A DNA stretch of 59,216 bases. It comes from Bryobacterales bacterium. GTDB taxonomy: Bacteria > Acidobacteriota > Terriglobia > Bryobacterales > Bryobacteraceae. Location of the stretch: assembly GCA_016789745.1 (NCBI GenBank), contig JAEUQF010000162.1:1-59216 (forward strand). The letters are read 5' to 3'. Made by a program: the position numbers and the translations under genes. Under the pieces are notes generated by a model, which saw nothing but the letters and a program-made list of their open reading frames with translations, was not told the origin of the DNA and ran no database searches. Below are positions 1-8,922 of the stretch, one piece after another (the stretch's first letter is position 1; every line of letters begins with the position of its first letter).

Positions 1-1
1 G

Positions 2-334
2 GCGTTCTTCGGGTTGGCGGCACACCTGATGCGGCGGCTGCTGATTCATCATGCGCGGCCATTGGCGAAGCGGGCGCAGAAGGTGGAGCTACCAGATTTC
101 TCCGATAAGGGTGCGGGCGGCATTGAGGCCCTGGCACAGGTGGAAAATGCCCTCCAGCGTTTGTCGGACATCAATCCAGGGCTCCGCGCGGTGGTGGAGG
201 CGAAGGTGTTCGAGGGTCTGACGACGGCACAGATCGCCGAGCGGTTGGAGTGCGGCACGGCCACGGTGGAGCGTCACTGGAGTTTCGCGAAGCGCTGGCT
301 GGCGAGTGAATTCGGTAAGGAACGGGACGAGTGA
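2..334 (+). CDS. ECF-type RNA polymerase sigma factor, 3' part (5' end outside window)
   Basis: The frame is open from the first bases of the window, reading AFFGLAAHLMRRLLIHHAR, so the gene begins upstream and only about 110 codons are present. The AHLMRRLLIHHAR segment is characteristic of the ECF sigma subgroup found beside Ser/Thr kinases in Acidobacteria and Planctomycetes. Residues downstream (PGLRAVVEAKVFEGLTTAQI, then AERLECGTATVERHW) form the region 4 helix-turn-helix that contacts the -35 element. The stop codon overlaps the GTG start of the kinase by 4 bases, so the pair is probably translationally coupled and the kinase may control the sigma factor (inference). The family call is firm; the regulon is unknown. 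Confidence 0.88.
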   Translation, partial: AFFGLAAHLMRRLLIHHARPLAKRAQKVELPDFSDKGAGGIEALAQVENALQRLSDINPGLRAVVEAKVFEGLTTAQIAERLECGTATVERHWSFAKRWLASEFGKERDE

Positions 335-3102
335 CGGGCGAGCACTGGCGGGCCGCGTACGAGTTGTTCGAGCGGGCGGGCAAGCTGCCGGCGGCGGAGC
401 GGCGCGCGTTTGTGGAAAGGGCGGGGGCGGACGGAGAGGTGGTCCGCGAGGTGCTGGCGATGCTGGACGATCTGGATGCGAGCGCACCGGCCCTGGTGGA
501 AGAGGATGCGCCGCGCTGGCGCTACCTGGGCCAGCAGGTGGGCCGGTTTCAGATCACAGGCACGCTGGGACGAGGCGGGATGGGGGAGGTTTATTCGGGC
601 CTGGATCAGGAACTGAACCGCCCGGTGGCGTTGAAGTTCCTGGCCATTGAGACCAGTAACGACGCGCGGACGACGGAACGGTTTGTGCGGGAGGCCCGGG
701 CGGCGTCGGCCTTGAACCATCCGAACATCGTGACGGTGCACGACGTGGTGCGGTCGGCTGGGGCGATGGCGATCGTCATGGAACTGGTGGACGGGGTGCC
801 GCTACGGCAAATGTGCCGGCGGCCGAATGCGCTGGAGCAGGTGGCGCATTGGGGGGTGCAGATTGCCGGAGCGCTGGCCGCGGCGCATGCCAGTAGCATT
901 ATCCATCGCGATATCAAGCCGGAGAACGTGATGGTGCGTCCGGACGGCTATGTCAAAGTGCTGGATTTCGGACTGGCGCGGCGGTTTGACCTGTCGGCAC
1001 ACAGCTCGGCCAGCCATACCGCGGGGACGTTCCGGTATATGTCGCCGGAGCAGACACGCGGGGTTTCGCTGACCACGGCAACGGATGTCTTTTCGTTCGG
1101 CATCGTGCTGTATGAGCTGGCAACCGGGACGCATCCGTTCGATAGCGAATCGCCCTTTGAGACGGCCCACTTTATTGCGTCCAGGGATCCGGAGCCGCCC
1201 TCGCGGCACAGCCGCTCCCTTCCGGCGCCGTTCGACAATCTGGTGCTGGCGATGCTGGCTAAGAATCCGGCAGGGCGGCCGGCGGCCGCCGCGATTGCCC
1301 AGACGCTGCGGGATATCACCGCGCAAGTGCCGGTGGCGGCGCCGCTGGCCCGGCGCGGTTTGCTGGCGGCGGTTGGCGCGCTTGGGGCTGCCGTGCTGAT
1401 TTCCGGTGCGGTATGGAAGTTCAACGGGACGGCGCCGGTGCCGCAACCAGTGCCTGGCCCCATGCTGTACGGGGTACCGCTGACAGGGTTGACGGACTCG
1501 GAAAGCGACCCCGCTTTCTCACCGGACGGACTGCGCATCGCCTATGCGGGCAACGGGGGTAAGGGCGACGTCCGCGACATTTATGTGAAGACGATAGGGG
1601 AGGGGCGGCCGGAGCGCATCTCGGAGGATGCCGCCGACGAGTTTGAGCCGCGCTGGTCGCCCGACGGCAGCCGGCTGGCGTACCTTCGCAAGACGCCGAC
1701 AGACGTGCGGCTGTTGATTGTCCCCGCGGGCGGGGGTAGAGAGATTGTGGCGGCCAGCCTGGTGTCGTCGGGGCTGCTACGGTCGCGGATGACCTGGACT
1801 CCAGACGGGAGTGGGGTGATCGTGGCCGACGATCCGCCAGGACAGATGAACAACCTGCATCTTTACCGGCTGGACCTGGCCACCGGACAACGGACGGCAC
1901 TGACGCATCCGGTGGCGGATCCGTCGCCGGTGGCGGACGTATCGCCGGAGTGGTCGCCGGATGGGAAGATGCTGGCGTTCCTGCGGTCGTGGAACGTGGC
2001 GCACCAGGAGTTGGTGGTAATCGGGACGGACGGGCGGGAGCGGCGGCTGTCGGGACCGGAGAAGATGTCGATTAACAGCTTTGGCTGGAGCAGCGATAGC
2101 CAGTCGATCCTGTATTCGGGGAGCGTGTCGGGGCCGAACCGGATGTGGCGGGTGGATGTGAGCGGGGGGGCTCCGGTTCCGGCGGGCTTTACCCTGGAGG
2201 CCAGTCCGTCGCAGTTGACGGTATCGGGGAAGGGGAAGCGGCTGGCATTCACGCTGCGGCACCGCGACAGCAACGTTTGGAAGCTGGACCTGACCGGCAG
2301 GACGCCGCCGCGGAAATTGACTCTGCATCCGGGTGAAGACGAAGACATGATGCTGTCGCCGGATGGGGCGAAATTCGCGTTTACTTCGAAGCGGTCTGGG
2401 GCGTATGAAATTTGGGTTGGGGACGCGGATGGGTCGAACCAGCACCAGGTGACGTCGATTGCCACGTTCTGCGGGAGCGCGACGTGGTCTCCCGACAGCC
2501 GCGAAATTGCATTCGATGCACGGCTGGCGGGCCAATCGGAGATCTGGATTGTGAAGGCGGAGGGGGGCAAGCCGCGGCGGTTAGTGGAACCGCCGGTGGA
2601 GGCCTTAATGCCGCGCTGGTCGCGGGACGGCAAGCATGTTTACTTCTGCGCGCACCTGAGCGGATCGGGACAGGTATGGAAGGCGCCGGCGGCGGGGGGC
2701 GGCGCTCCCGTACGGGTGACGCGGGATGGCGGATGTGAAAGCCGCGAGTCGCCGGACGGAAAGTATCTGTATTATACGAAGCCGCGGAGCTCGGACCTTT
2801 GGCGGATGCCGCTGGCGGGGGGCGGCGAGGAAGTGATCACGGAGCTGCGGGAACAGGATACGTTCCGTTACTGGGATATTGCCGGGCCTGGGGTGTTTTT
2901 CGTGGGAGCGGGTGCCGATCCGAAGCTGCGGCTGCTGGACGTCGGGACGCGCGAGATTCGGGAGATGTTGGCACTGGCGCAGCCGCCCGACGTAGGTGGC
3001 CGTGGGCTATCGGTCGCGCCGGATGGGAAGTCGGCGCTGTATGTGCAGTACGACAAATATGGGCAGGAGATTGTCGTGGTGGATTACGGGGCGCAGCGAT
3101 GA
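331..3102 (+). CDS. Receptor-type Ser/Thr protein kinase with C-terminal PD40/TolB-like propeller
   Basis: This is a 923-residue Hanks-type kinase. The glycine loop GRGGMGEVY is at about residues 80-88, the ATP lysine in VALKFL at about 102, the catalytic HRDIKPEN loop at 192-199 and DFGLA at 212-216. One membrane segment (about residues 343-362) follows, then a long extracytoplasmic region with about nine PD40-type motifs (variants of WSPDGxxLAF) that predict a beta-propeller. This topology suggests an outer sensor controlling a cytosolic kinase. An N-terminal segment of about 60 residues resembles the one usual in acidobacterial kinases of this class. The GTG start is set by the 4-base overlap with the sigma factor gene. 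Ligand and substrates cannot be read from the sequence. Confidence 0.95.
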   Translation: MTGEHWRAAYELFERAGKLPAAERRAFVERAGADGEVVREVLAMLDDLDASAPALVEEDAPRWRYLGQQVGRFQITGTLGRGGMGEVYSGLDQELNRPVALKFLAIETSNDARTTERFVREARAASALNHPNIVTVHDVVRSAGAMAIVMELVDGVPLRQMCRRPNALEQVAHWGVQIAGALAAAHASSIIHRDIKPENVMVRPDGYVKVLDFGLARRFDLSAHSSASHTAGTFRYMSPEQTRGVSLTTATDVFSFGIVLYELATGTHPFDSESPFETAHFIASRDPEPPSRHSRSLPAPFDNLVLAMLAKNPAGRPAAAAIAQTLRDITAQVPVAAPLARRGLLAAVGALGAAVLISGAVWKFNGTAPVPQPVPGPMLYGVPLTGLTDSESDPAFSPDGLRIAYAGNGGKGDVRDIYVKTIGEGRPERISEDAADEFEPRWSPDGSRLAYLRKTPTDVRLLIVPAGGGREIVAASLVSSGLLRSRMTWTPDGSGVIVADDPPGQMNNLHLYRLDLATGQRTALTHPVADPSPVADVSPEWSPDGKMLAFLRSWNVAHQELVVIGTDGRERRLSGPEKMSINSFGWSSDSQSILYSGSVSGPNRMWRVDVSGGAPVPAGFTLEASPSQLTVSGKGKRLAFTLRHRDSNVWKLDLTGRTPPRKLTLHPGEDEDMMLSPDGAKFAFTSKRSGAYEIWVGDADGSNQHQVTSIATFCGSATWSPDSREIAFDARLAGQSEIWIVKAEGGKPRRLVEPPVEALMPRWSRDGKHVYFCAHLSGSGQVWKAPAAGGGAPVRVTRDGGCESRESPDGKYLYYTKPRSSDLWRMPLAGGGEEVITELREQDTFRYWDIAGPGVFFVGAGADPKLRLLDVGTREIREMLALAQPPDVGGRGLSVAPDGKSALYVQYDKYGQEIVVVDYGAQR

Positions 3103-3157
3103 GGTTGGGGGGAGGCGGCTTCGTGCGTGCCTCCCTGCCCACTGTCGTTCTGGTTGG

Positions 3158-3940
3158 TTAACGGACTACGCCTTCCATCGGGCTGCTGGCCGTCGCGTAA
3201 CGCTTCTTCGGCATGCGCCCGGAGAGGAAGGCTAAGCGTCCGGCCTGCACCCCCAGCTTCATCGCCTCCGCCATCTTCACCGAATCCTCGGCGGCGGCGA
3301 TCGCCGTGTTCAGCAACACGCCGTCGAAGCCGAGTTCCATGGCCTTTGCCACGTCCGACGCGGTACCCACGCCCGCATCGACAATCAGCGGCACCTCGGT
3401 GATCATCTCGCGGATGATGCGGAGGTTGTTCTCATTCTGAATGCCCAGGCCTGAGCCGATAGGAGCCGCCAGAGGCATGACGGCCGCCGCCCCGGCGTCG
3501 ATCAGCCGGCGCGCGTTGACCAGGTCATCATTAGTGTATGGCAGCACGGTGAAGCCTTCCTTCACCAGCACGCGGGTGGCTTCCACCAGGCCGGCGTTGT
3601 CGGGAAACAGCGTACGCTCGTCTCCGATCACTTCCAGCTTGACCCAATCCGACAGCCCCACTTCGCGGCCCAGGCGGGCAGTGCGAATGGCCTCCTCCGC
3701 CGTGTAGCAGGCAGCCGTGTTGGGCAGAATGAAGTACTTCGAACGGTCGATGTAATCGAGCAGCGACTCCTTGCTGCGATCGGTCAGGTTTACGCGGCGC
3801 ACCGCCACGGTAACCACCTCGGCTCCCGAAGCCTCGTGGCAACGAGCCATTTCCTGGTTGCTGCGGTACTTCCCGGTACCGACGAACAGGCGCGAACGGA
3901 ACTCTCTTCCGGCGATGACAATGCGGTCCGACGACGACAT
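3158..3940 (-). CDS. thiG: Thiazole synthase ThiG
   Basis: The product is 260 residues, normal for ThiG, which condenses 1-deoxy-D-xylulose 5-phosphate, dehydroglycine and ThiS thiocarboxylate into the thiazole phosphate of thiamin. Visible signatures are the N-terminal [12 protein letters not shown], the Schiff-base lysine K101 in [10 protein letters not shown], the [12 protein letters not shown] segment, and the phosphate-binding end [21 protein letters not shown] followed by GVLLNTAI. The gene stands alone: no thiS, thiF, thiH/thiO or thiC is in the window and no TPP riboswitch was seen upstream. It is convergent with the kinase gene, and its start lies 11 bases from the stop of the propeller protein gene upstream, so the two may be co-transcribed. 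Confidence 0.95.
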   Translation of the reverse strand: MSSSDRIVIAGREFRSRLFVGTGKYRSNQEMARCHEASGAEVVTVAVRRVNLTDRSKESLLDYIDRSKYFILPNTAACYTAEEAIRTARLGREVGLSDWVKLEVIGDERTLFPDNAGLVEATRVLVKEGFTVLPYTNDDLVNARRLIDAGAAAVMPLAAPIGSGLGIQNENNLRIIREMITEVPLIVDAGVGTASDVAKAMELGFDGVLLNTAIAAAEDSVKMAEAMKLGVQAGRLAFLSGRMPKKRYATASSPMEGVVR

Positions 3941-3951
3941 ATGCCTTTAGT

Positions 3952-5262
3952 TTAGCGGGGTGCGGCGGCGGAGATGCGGTACAGGTGTTGCGAGCCGCGA
4001 ATAAAGACCGAATCGCCATCCAGCGCCAGTGAGGCGTATACGGGTTCCCCCAGCGGGTTGCTGTGGAGGACTTCGTGCTCCCGCCCGGCGCGGATCACGT
4101 GCGTGTCCCCTTCTTCGCTGGTCAGCAGCAGGTGCCCATCGAAGGCCACCGGCGACGCCGTGTAGCGCCCGGGCTTGGGCACGCGCTTCCCTTCATAGAC
4201 GATTTTGCCGGTGGCGGCTTCGAGCGCGGTCAGGGCGCCATTGCTGGCCATCAAATACAGGAGGTCGCCATAGGCAATCGGGGAGGGGATGTACGCGGTG
4301 CCTTTATCGAAGCTCCAGGCCACGCGTTCCTTGGCGGCAGGGTCGGTGCGGATGGCCAGCACCTTCTTAACGGGGTGATAGGCGTTCGCAAACACCAGTC
4401 CGGTGGAGGAAACCGGGCTCGCCGCGGCGTAGCCCTCAATCCCAGGGGCTTTCCAGACTTCCTTGCCGGTCTTCGGGTCATAGGCAATCACGTTCTCCGT
4501 CGCCTGCGCCACCACCAGCTCGCGATTGCCGTCGCGCACGACGATCGGCGACGACCATGTCACCGAAGCCGCCCGCTTCGTCTTCCACAGCACTTCGCCG
4601 TTGCTGCGCGAGATGCCGTAGATGTGCGAGTTCTCCCCATTGTCATCATCCGCCACCAACACCAGCACACCGCCGGCGATCACCGGCGACGTCCCGGCCC
4701 CCAAACCGAGCTTCGCAACCCCGCCGATCGAGGTCTTCCAGAGCGGCTTCCCGTTGCGGTCGAACGCGTAGAGCCCCTGCGCCTCAAACGAGCAGTAGAT
4801 GTTCGTGCCATCCGAGACCGGCGTCGGCGACGCGTAGGTGTTGAACTGATGGCGACCGTCATAGACGCCGCCGGAGTAGACATCGCGGCTCCAGAGCAGC
4901 TTCCCCGACGCACGGTCCACCGCCAGCACCTTCAACGTCACGTGGCGGTCTTCCGCCGCAGTCTGCGGGTGGACGAACTCCTGACCTTCCAGCTTATGTT
5001 TGACGGCCTTGTGCCCGGGGATGACGTCGCCTTCCACCGAGGTGGTCAGGTAGATGCGATCCCCGGCGATTACGGGCGATGAGTGCCCGCGGCCGGGGAT
5101 TCCCGTCTTCCAGGCGATATTCCGGGTATCCGACCACTCCAGCGGCATCCCCTTGCCGGAGAACACCCCATTCCCGCCAGGGCCGCGGAACCCGAGCCAG
5201 TCGGCGCGCGCCACACCTAGCGCCGCGCCAGCCAAATTACCCAACAGAAGCCGTCGATTCAT
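3952..5262 (-). CDS. Exported PQQ-like beta-propeller protein
   Basis: The 436-residue protein has an N-terminal signal (MNRRLLLGNLAGAALGVARA) and then DWLGFRGPGGNGVFSG, the hallmark opening of the secreted PQQ-like propeller proteins common in Acidobacteria and Planctomycetes. Repeats such as SGKLLWSRDVYSGG, NGEVLWKT and TGKEVWKAPG are the tryptophan-docking motifs of propeller blades. No catalytic module typical of PQQ alcohol dehydrogenases is visible, so it may bind a ligand or serve as a scaffold rather than act as an enzyme. A paralogue lies at 50234-51547. Its function in the cell envelope is unknown. Confidence 0.85.
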   Translation of the reverse strand: MNRRLLLGNLAGAALGVARADWLGFRGPGGNGVFSGKGMPLEWSDTRNIAWKTGIPGRGHSSPVIAGDRIYLTTSVEGDVIPGHKAVKHKLEGQEFVHPQTAAEDRHVTLKVLAVDRASGKLLWSRDVYSGGVYDGRHQFNTYASPTPVSDGTNIYCSFEAQGLYAFDRNGKPLWKTSIGGVAKLGLGAGTSPVIAGGVLVLVADDDNGENSHIYGISRSNGEVLWKTKRAASVTWSSPIVVRDGNRELVVAQATENVIAYDPKTGKEVWKAPGIEGYAAASPVSSTGLVFANAYHPVKKVLAIRTDPAAKERVAWSFDKGTAYIPSPIAYGDLLYLMASNGALTALEAATGKIVYEGKRVPKPGRYTASPVAFDGHLLLTSEEGDTHVIRAGREHEVLHSNPLGEPVYASLALDGDSVFIRGSQHLYRISAAAPR

Positions 5263-5292
5263 CAGGTTATAGACGAATTTCGTGGCGCGGTG

Positions 5293-5586
5293 TCACGGGC
5301 GGCGTGGGCGTTTCGCCCGATTTTCTTCCTGCCGCTGGAAAGTCGGCATCAATTTAACATCTATCCACGTGAAGGCGGCCTGCAGCCCGTCACGAGTGTA
5401 AACGCGACCGAGCTGCGCTTCGAGTTGCGTGGGATCGCCGAAGACGGAGAGAAACTGATTGGAAGTCATGCGGCGGCATTTCTCGCCGTCAACGCCCCCA
5501 TCCTGGTTCAGGATCCGAAGGCGGGCATACAGCGTCAGTACGGCATCGCCAATCCAGGCGTCCGCTTGGAGATCATCACGCACCAT
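5293..5586 (-). CDS. Small RNase III-fold protein, Mini-III-like
   Basis: From an ATG at 5586 the product is 97 residues. The core DAWIGDAVLTLYARLRIL matches the RNase III signature helix; the catalytic aspartate of GDAV is kept, while the glutamate four residues before it is alanine, as I recall for Mini-III (AYMGDAV). There is no double-stranded RNA-binding domain, so this is a catalytic-domain-only protein that may process structured RNA such as rRNA precursors. An upstream GTG at 5667 would lengthen it to 124 residues but would overlap the divergent glycosyltransferase start. The C terminus is short and basic (EENRAKRPRRP). Family assignment is by motif only. Confidence 0.65.
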   Translation of the reverse strand: MVRDDLQADAWIGDAVLTLYARLRILNQDGGVDGEKCRRMTSNQFLSVFGDPTQLEAQLGRVYTRDGLQAAFTWIDVKLMPTFQRQEENRAKRPRRP

Positions 5587-5657
5587 ATGTAGCGATGATA
5601 TCGCTGCGGAACAGAAAACCGCCGTGCCGCGTCCACTCTCCTGAAGCCCGGTAACGC

Positions 5658-6896
5658 ATGAAGACACTGCATATTACAAACGCGTGGCATGAACGCTCCG
5701 GCGGCATCGCCACGTTCTACAAGGCGCTGTTCACATCGGCCGAGCGGCGCGGGCAGTCGATCCGCCTGGTGGCGCCGGGCGAGGAGTCGCGCGTCGAGGA
5801 TTGGAACGCCTTCGTGCGGGTTTACTATGTTCGCTCGCCACGGGCGCCGTTTGACGGCAACTACCGGCTGCTGCTGCCGCAGCGGTACCTGTGGCGCGGC
5901 GGTGAGCTGGCCCGGATTTTGCAGGCCGAGCGCCCCGACTTGGTGGAGATTTGCGACAAGTGGTCGGTGTCGTATCTGGCCGGGCTGCTGCGGCGTGGCT
6001 GGGCGCCGAGCGTTTCGTTTCGGCCGACGGTGGTGGGCATCTCCCATGAGCGGATGGACGTTAACTGGCGCACCTACTTCGGCAGCAGCGCGTCTGGGGA
6101 TTGGTTCTGTGGTTGGTACATGAAGTGGCTGTACTTTCCCATGTTCGACCATCACATTGCCAACTCGGAACACACGGCCGAGGAGTTGCGCATGGCCAGC
6201 CGCGGGCACGATGTCGCGCGCGGTGTGTGGATCCGCCCCATGGGCGTCGAGTCCAGCCTCTTCCATCCGGGGCGCCGGAACCGCGTCGATCCGGCCCCTT
6301 TGCTGTTGTACGTTGGCCGCCTGGCTCCCGAGAAGAACTTGCACCTGCTGTGGGACGCCGTGGAACGGCTGCATCGGGCCGGTCCTAAATTCCGATTCCA
6401 GGTCGCCGGCGACGGCCCCCTGCGCGGCGAATTGCAGGCGGCCGCGGAGCAGCGTATGCCGGGCCGCGTCGAATTTCTGGGCCACTTAGCCGGGCGGGAA
6501 CAACTCGCGGACCTGATGGCGAACGCCGACGTGTTCCTCCACGCGAATCCCGCCGAGCCCTTTGGTATTGCGCCGCTGGAGGCGATGGCCTCCGGAGTAC
6601 CGCTGGTGTGTCCGCGAACGGGCGGGGTGCGGTCGTACGCGAACGAGGAGAATGCCTGGCTGACGGAAACTACTCCGGAGGCTTACGCATCGTCCATCGG
6701 TGATGTGCTGGAGGGCGGGCCGCGGCGCGACGCACGCGTGGCGGCGGCCCGGGCAACAGCGGAAGCCTTCGATTGGAGCCAGGTGGCGGACGCGTATCTG
6801 GATCTCTATGCCGAAATGCACGCCCATCGCAGCGGTGCGAAAGGCGAGTTCGCCATGGCTCCGGACTTCATGTCTACGGCCGCGGGGGGCTGGTAG
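5658..6896 (+). CDS. GT4-family glycosyltransferase
   Basis: This 412-residue GT-B glycosyltransferase has an N-terminal acceptor domain opening with LHITNAWHERSGGIATFYKA, where the GGI loop is typical of GT4 enzymes. The C-terminal nucleotide-sugar domain contains LLYVGRLAPEKNLHLLWDAV and the donor-binding EPFGIAPLEAMASG at about residue 300. It probably transfers a sugar from a nucleotide donor to a lipid-linked or small-molecule acceptor. No other polysaccharide genes adjoin it, so the product is unknown. Its start lies in a short divergent spacer shared with the RNase III-like gene, and its 3' end overlaps the convergent next gene by about 23 bases. Confidence 0.9.
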   Translation: MKTLHITNAWHERSGGIATFYKALFTSAERRGQSIRLVAPGEESRVEDWNAFVRVYYVRSPRAPFDGNYRLLLPQRYLWRGGELARILQAERPDLVEICDKWSVSYLAGLLRRGWAPSVSFRPTVVGISHERMDVNWRTYFGSSASGDWFCGWYMKWLYFPMFDHHIANSEHTAEELRMASRGHDVARGVWIRPMGVESSLFHPGRRNRVDPAPLLLYVGRLAPEKNLHLLWDAVERLHRAGPKFRFQVAGDGPLRGELQAAAEQRMPGRVEFLGHLAGREQLADLMANADVFLHANPAEPFGIAPLEAMASGVPLVCPRTGGVRSYANEENAWLTETTPEAYASSIGDVLEGGPRRDARVAAARATAEAFDWSQVADAYLDLYAEMHAHRSGAKGEFAMAPDFMSTAAGGW

Positions 6897-7974
6897 GGGC
6901 CAGCGGAGGATAACCGATGGTGCGGCGGCAGGGATCGCATTGGAGCCCATTGCCTGGCTCGGTTAGTTGCAGGTGCACGGGCTGGCCATCGGTGGGGATG
7001 GTGGTCCAGTGCAAGTGACGTGTTGGCGTAGCGGCGACCGTCTCGGCGTAGAGGTGATAGCGTTCGCCAGCAAGCGCAACGAATTCGAAAACGCCGTCCT
7101 CGCGCGGATGGGCGACTGTCACATGTCCATGATCGAGACTTTGCAGGAACACGGTGTAGAGCGGTGAGGAACCGCCCGGCACCGAGACCGAGCCGCGGAT
7201 GGTGATCGTGCCCTGCGCCTCCGGGAGACGCCAATCGGGAAGTTTGAGCTCCGCGGCCTCGGGAACTTCGATGATCTGGGCGGCCGATTCGCCGGGCACT
7301 CCGGGGAAATAGGCGGGCCGGTAGGGGGTGCGGTAAAACGTGCGATCGAGATGAAGAACATAGCGGCCCGCGGCGACGCCGTTGAAGCGGAACACGCCGG
7401 CGGCCAAAGCAGCCTTGTAGATAGGTTTCGATTCGCCGGGGTGCCGCAAACTAAGAATAATAGCGGCGCGAGCCGGTTGTCCGGCGGCATCCAGGATGCG
7501 CCCCTCAATAGAAGCCCGCCCGGGCGGCGGAGCGGGAGGCGCACAGGGATCACCAGCGATGCCTTTTTCGCGAAACGTGCGAAGGGCGCGGAGCTGCTCC
7601 AGGTCCGGCAGAGCCGATGACGCGGGGATATTGCGGGTGCCGCACATGGACGTACGAAGAATCCCGCTGGGGGAGCCGTTGGCGTAGAGGATCATGGGCC
7701 CCCGGCCCGCCAACCCGGAGCCGCAGCCCATTCGGTACCTGCCGTCCCCTACGTGGACTTCTGCGGGTAGATCGCCGATGATGCGCTCATCGACACGTAT
7801 GCGATATATCGTCGCGAAGCCGTTGGCGGCGGTGCCAGGTTCGCTGGAGAGTACCGTGCCGACGAAAACAGCGCTATGCCGGGCGGCCGCTTCGCAGGCG
7901 TTGACGCCGGAAGAGCAGTCGCATGCGGCTGCCGGCGAGAGGATCAGGACAAAGATTGATACAAGCCAAGCCAT
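6874..7974 (-). CDS. Secreted NTR/TIMP-like protein with carboxypeptidase-regulatory-like domains
   Basis: I place the start at the ATG at 7974, which gives a clean signal peptide (MAWLVSIFVLILSPAAA) cleaved just before CDCSSGVNACEAAA. A mature N-terminal Cys-x-Cys followed by HSAVFVGTVLSS resembles the NTR/TIMP-like module, whose exposed first cysteine binds metalloproteases in animal TIMPs. Further cysteines (RMGCGSGL, SMCGT) fit a disulfide-bonded OB-like fold. From about residue 155 the segments ASIEGRILDAAGQPARAA and RGSVSVPGG look like carboxypeptidase-regulatory-like beta domains. The reading frame continues upstream to 8055, but that would overlap the neighbouring gene. Protease inhibition is only an analogy. 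Confidence 0.7.
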   Translation of the reverse strand: MAWLVSIFVLILSPAAACDCSSGVNACEAAARHSAVFVGTVLSSEPGTAANGFATIYRIRVDERIIGDLPAEVHVGDGRYRMGCGSGLAGRGPMILYANGSPSGILRTSMCGTRNIPASSALPDLEQLRALRTFREKGIAGDPCAPPAPPPGRASIEGRILDAAGQPARAAIILSLRHPGESKPIYKAALAAGVFRFNGVAAGRYVLHLDRTFYRTPYRPAYFPGVPGESAAQIIEVPEAAELKLPDWRLPEAQGTITIRGSVSVPGGSSPLYTVFLQSLDHGHVTVAHPREDGVFEFVALAGERYHLYAETVAATPTRHLHWTTIPTDGQPVHLQLTEPGNGLQCDPCRRTIGYPPLAPTSPPRP

Positions 7975-8008
7975 CCTGCGCTGATTGGAGCGCAGCAGGC
8001 GGTGGGTG

Positions 8009-8533
8009 TCAACGCTTCCCGGCGAACGTAGGCAGCCAGCAACGAATGCGAACACGGTACGCGCGATAAGAATCGCCGAACCGTTCTTCCAGATCCCGTT
8101 CTTCTACCGGCCGGGCGATCGTGTTCCACAGAACGCCCCCCAACACCACGTAAACCACCAGCAGCGGCGACCCATACACCAGCGCGATCCCGAAACCCTG
8201 CACCAGTCCAGCCACCGCCATCGGGTTGCGAATGTAGCGATACGGGCCGGCGATCACCAGCTTGCGGGCCGTCGCTCGCGGCCAAGGCGTACCGTCTCCC
8301 AGCCACGCCATCGTGGCTCCGGTCCACAGGCCCAAAGCGCTCGCAAGCGTGAAGACTAGCCACCCGGCGACGGGCTGCGGCGCAAAGGACGGCAGGCCCG
8401 CGGCGCTCTCCACGCGATACAGCACGGCGGGAAGGACCGCCAGGAACGCGGTCCACATGGCGGCGGTCTGCAACAGCGTGTGCAGCAGATGCCGGCGGCG
8501 GGAAGCGGGTTTGGCCTCTTGGATCCAGGGCAT
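8009..8533 (-). CDS. Isoprenylcysteine carboxyl methyltransferase-family membrane protein
   Basis: From the ATG at 8533 the protein has 174 residues and several membrane segments. The signature GPYRYIRNPMAVAGLVQGFG, then PVEERDLEERFGDSYRAYR, is that of the PEMT/ICMT (NnrU-like) integral-membrane methyltransferases, with the SAM-binding region near the C terminus. The substrate is unknown; bacterial members act on lipids or small molecules. The start lies 5 bases after the stop of the upstream membrane-protein gene, so it is the last gene of an operon sulfatase, membrane protein, methyltransferase. The open frame extends upstream but that part is the shadow of the neighbouring gene. Confidence 0.82.
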   Translation of the reverse strand: MPWIQEAKPASRRRHLLHTLLQTAAMWTAFLAVLPAVLYRVESAAGLPSFAPQPVAGWLVFTLASALGLWTGATMAWLGDGTPWPRATARKLVIAGPYRYIRNPMAVAGLVQGFGIALVYGSPLLVVYVVLGGVLWNTIARPVEERDLEERFGDSYRAYRVRIRCWLPTFAGKR

Positions 8534-8538
8534 GGCGG

Positions 8539-8922
8539 CTACCGGGGCCGCGTGATCCACACGGCAAAGGGCAGGATCACCAGCGACGGCGCCATCAGTA
8601 CCGCGGCCGCCGTGGCCTCCCCGGTCAGGAGCGCCAGGCTCACGCAGTAAAACGCGGCATAGAGAGCAGCACCGGAGTGCACCAACAGCAGCGGCCACGC
8701 CCACCGTCTCTGTCGCCACAAGCCGACCGCGGCCAGCAACCCCGCCATCGTGAATAGCAACAGATCGGGGAACGCGAACGCCAGCAGCGTGGCATCCGGC
8801 GCCAGGGCTGGCCGGAAGTACGCACGCAGACCAGGCCGCGCATAGAGCGCAGCCCACCAAACACCGGCGGCCGCAGCCTGCACCCCGACAGCTAGCGTAG
8901 CGAGTTGGCGTTGCAGCGTCAC
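8539..8922 (-). CDS. Small integral membrane protein, unknown function
   Basis: With the GTG at 8922 the product is 127 residues with about four hydrophobic helices (LATLAVGVQAAAAGVWWAAL; LLAFAFPDLLLFTMAGLLAA; WAWPLLLVHSGAALYAAFYC; and a C-terminal segment ending VWITRPR). This start overlaps the sulfatase stop in a GTGA, which is why I prefer it to the longer open frame. I do not recognise a named family. It sits between a sulfatase and an ICMT-like methyltransferase and may work with the latter at the membrane. Confidence 0.65.
   Translation of the reverse strand: MTLQRQLATLAVGVQAAAAGVWWAALYARPGLRAYFRPALAPDATLLAFAFPDLLLFTMAGLLAAVGLWRQRRWAWPLLLVHSGAALYAAFYCVSLALLTGEATAAAVLMAPSLVILPFAVWITRPR

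Noticed and set aside
3941..3951. TPP riboswitch for thiG
   Set aside because: The spacer upstream of the gene is only 11 bases and the preceding gene is coding; no aptamer seen.
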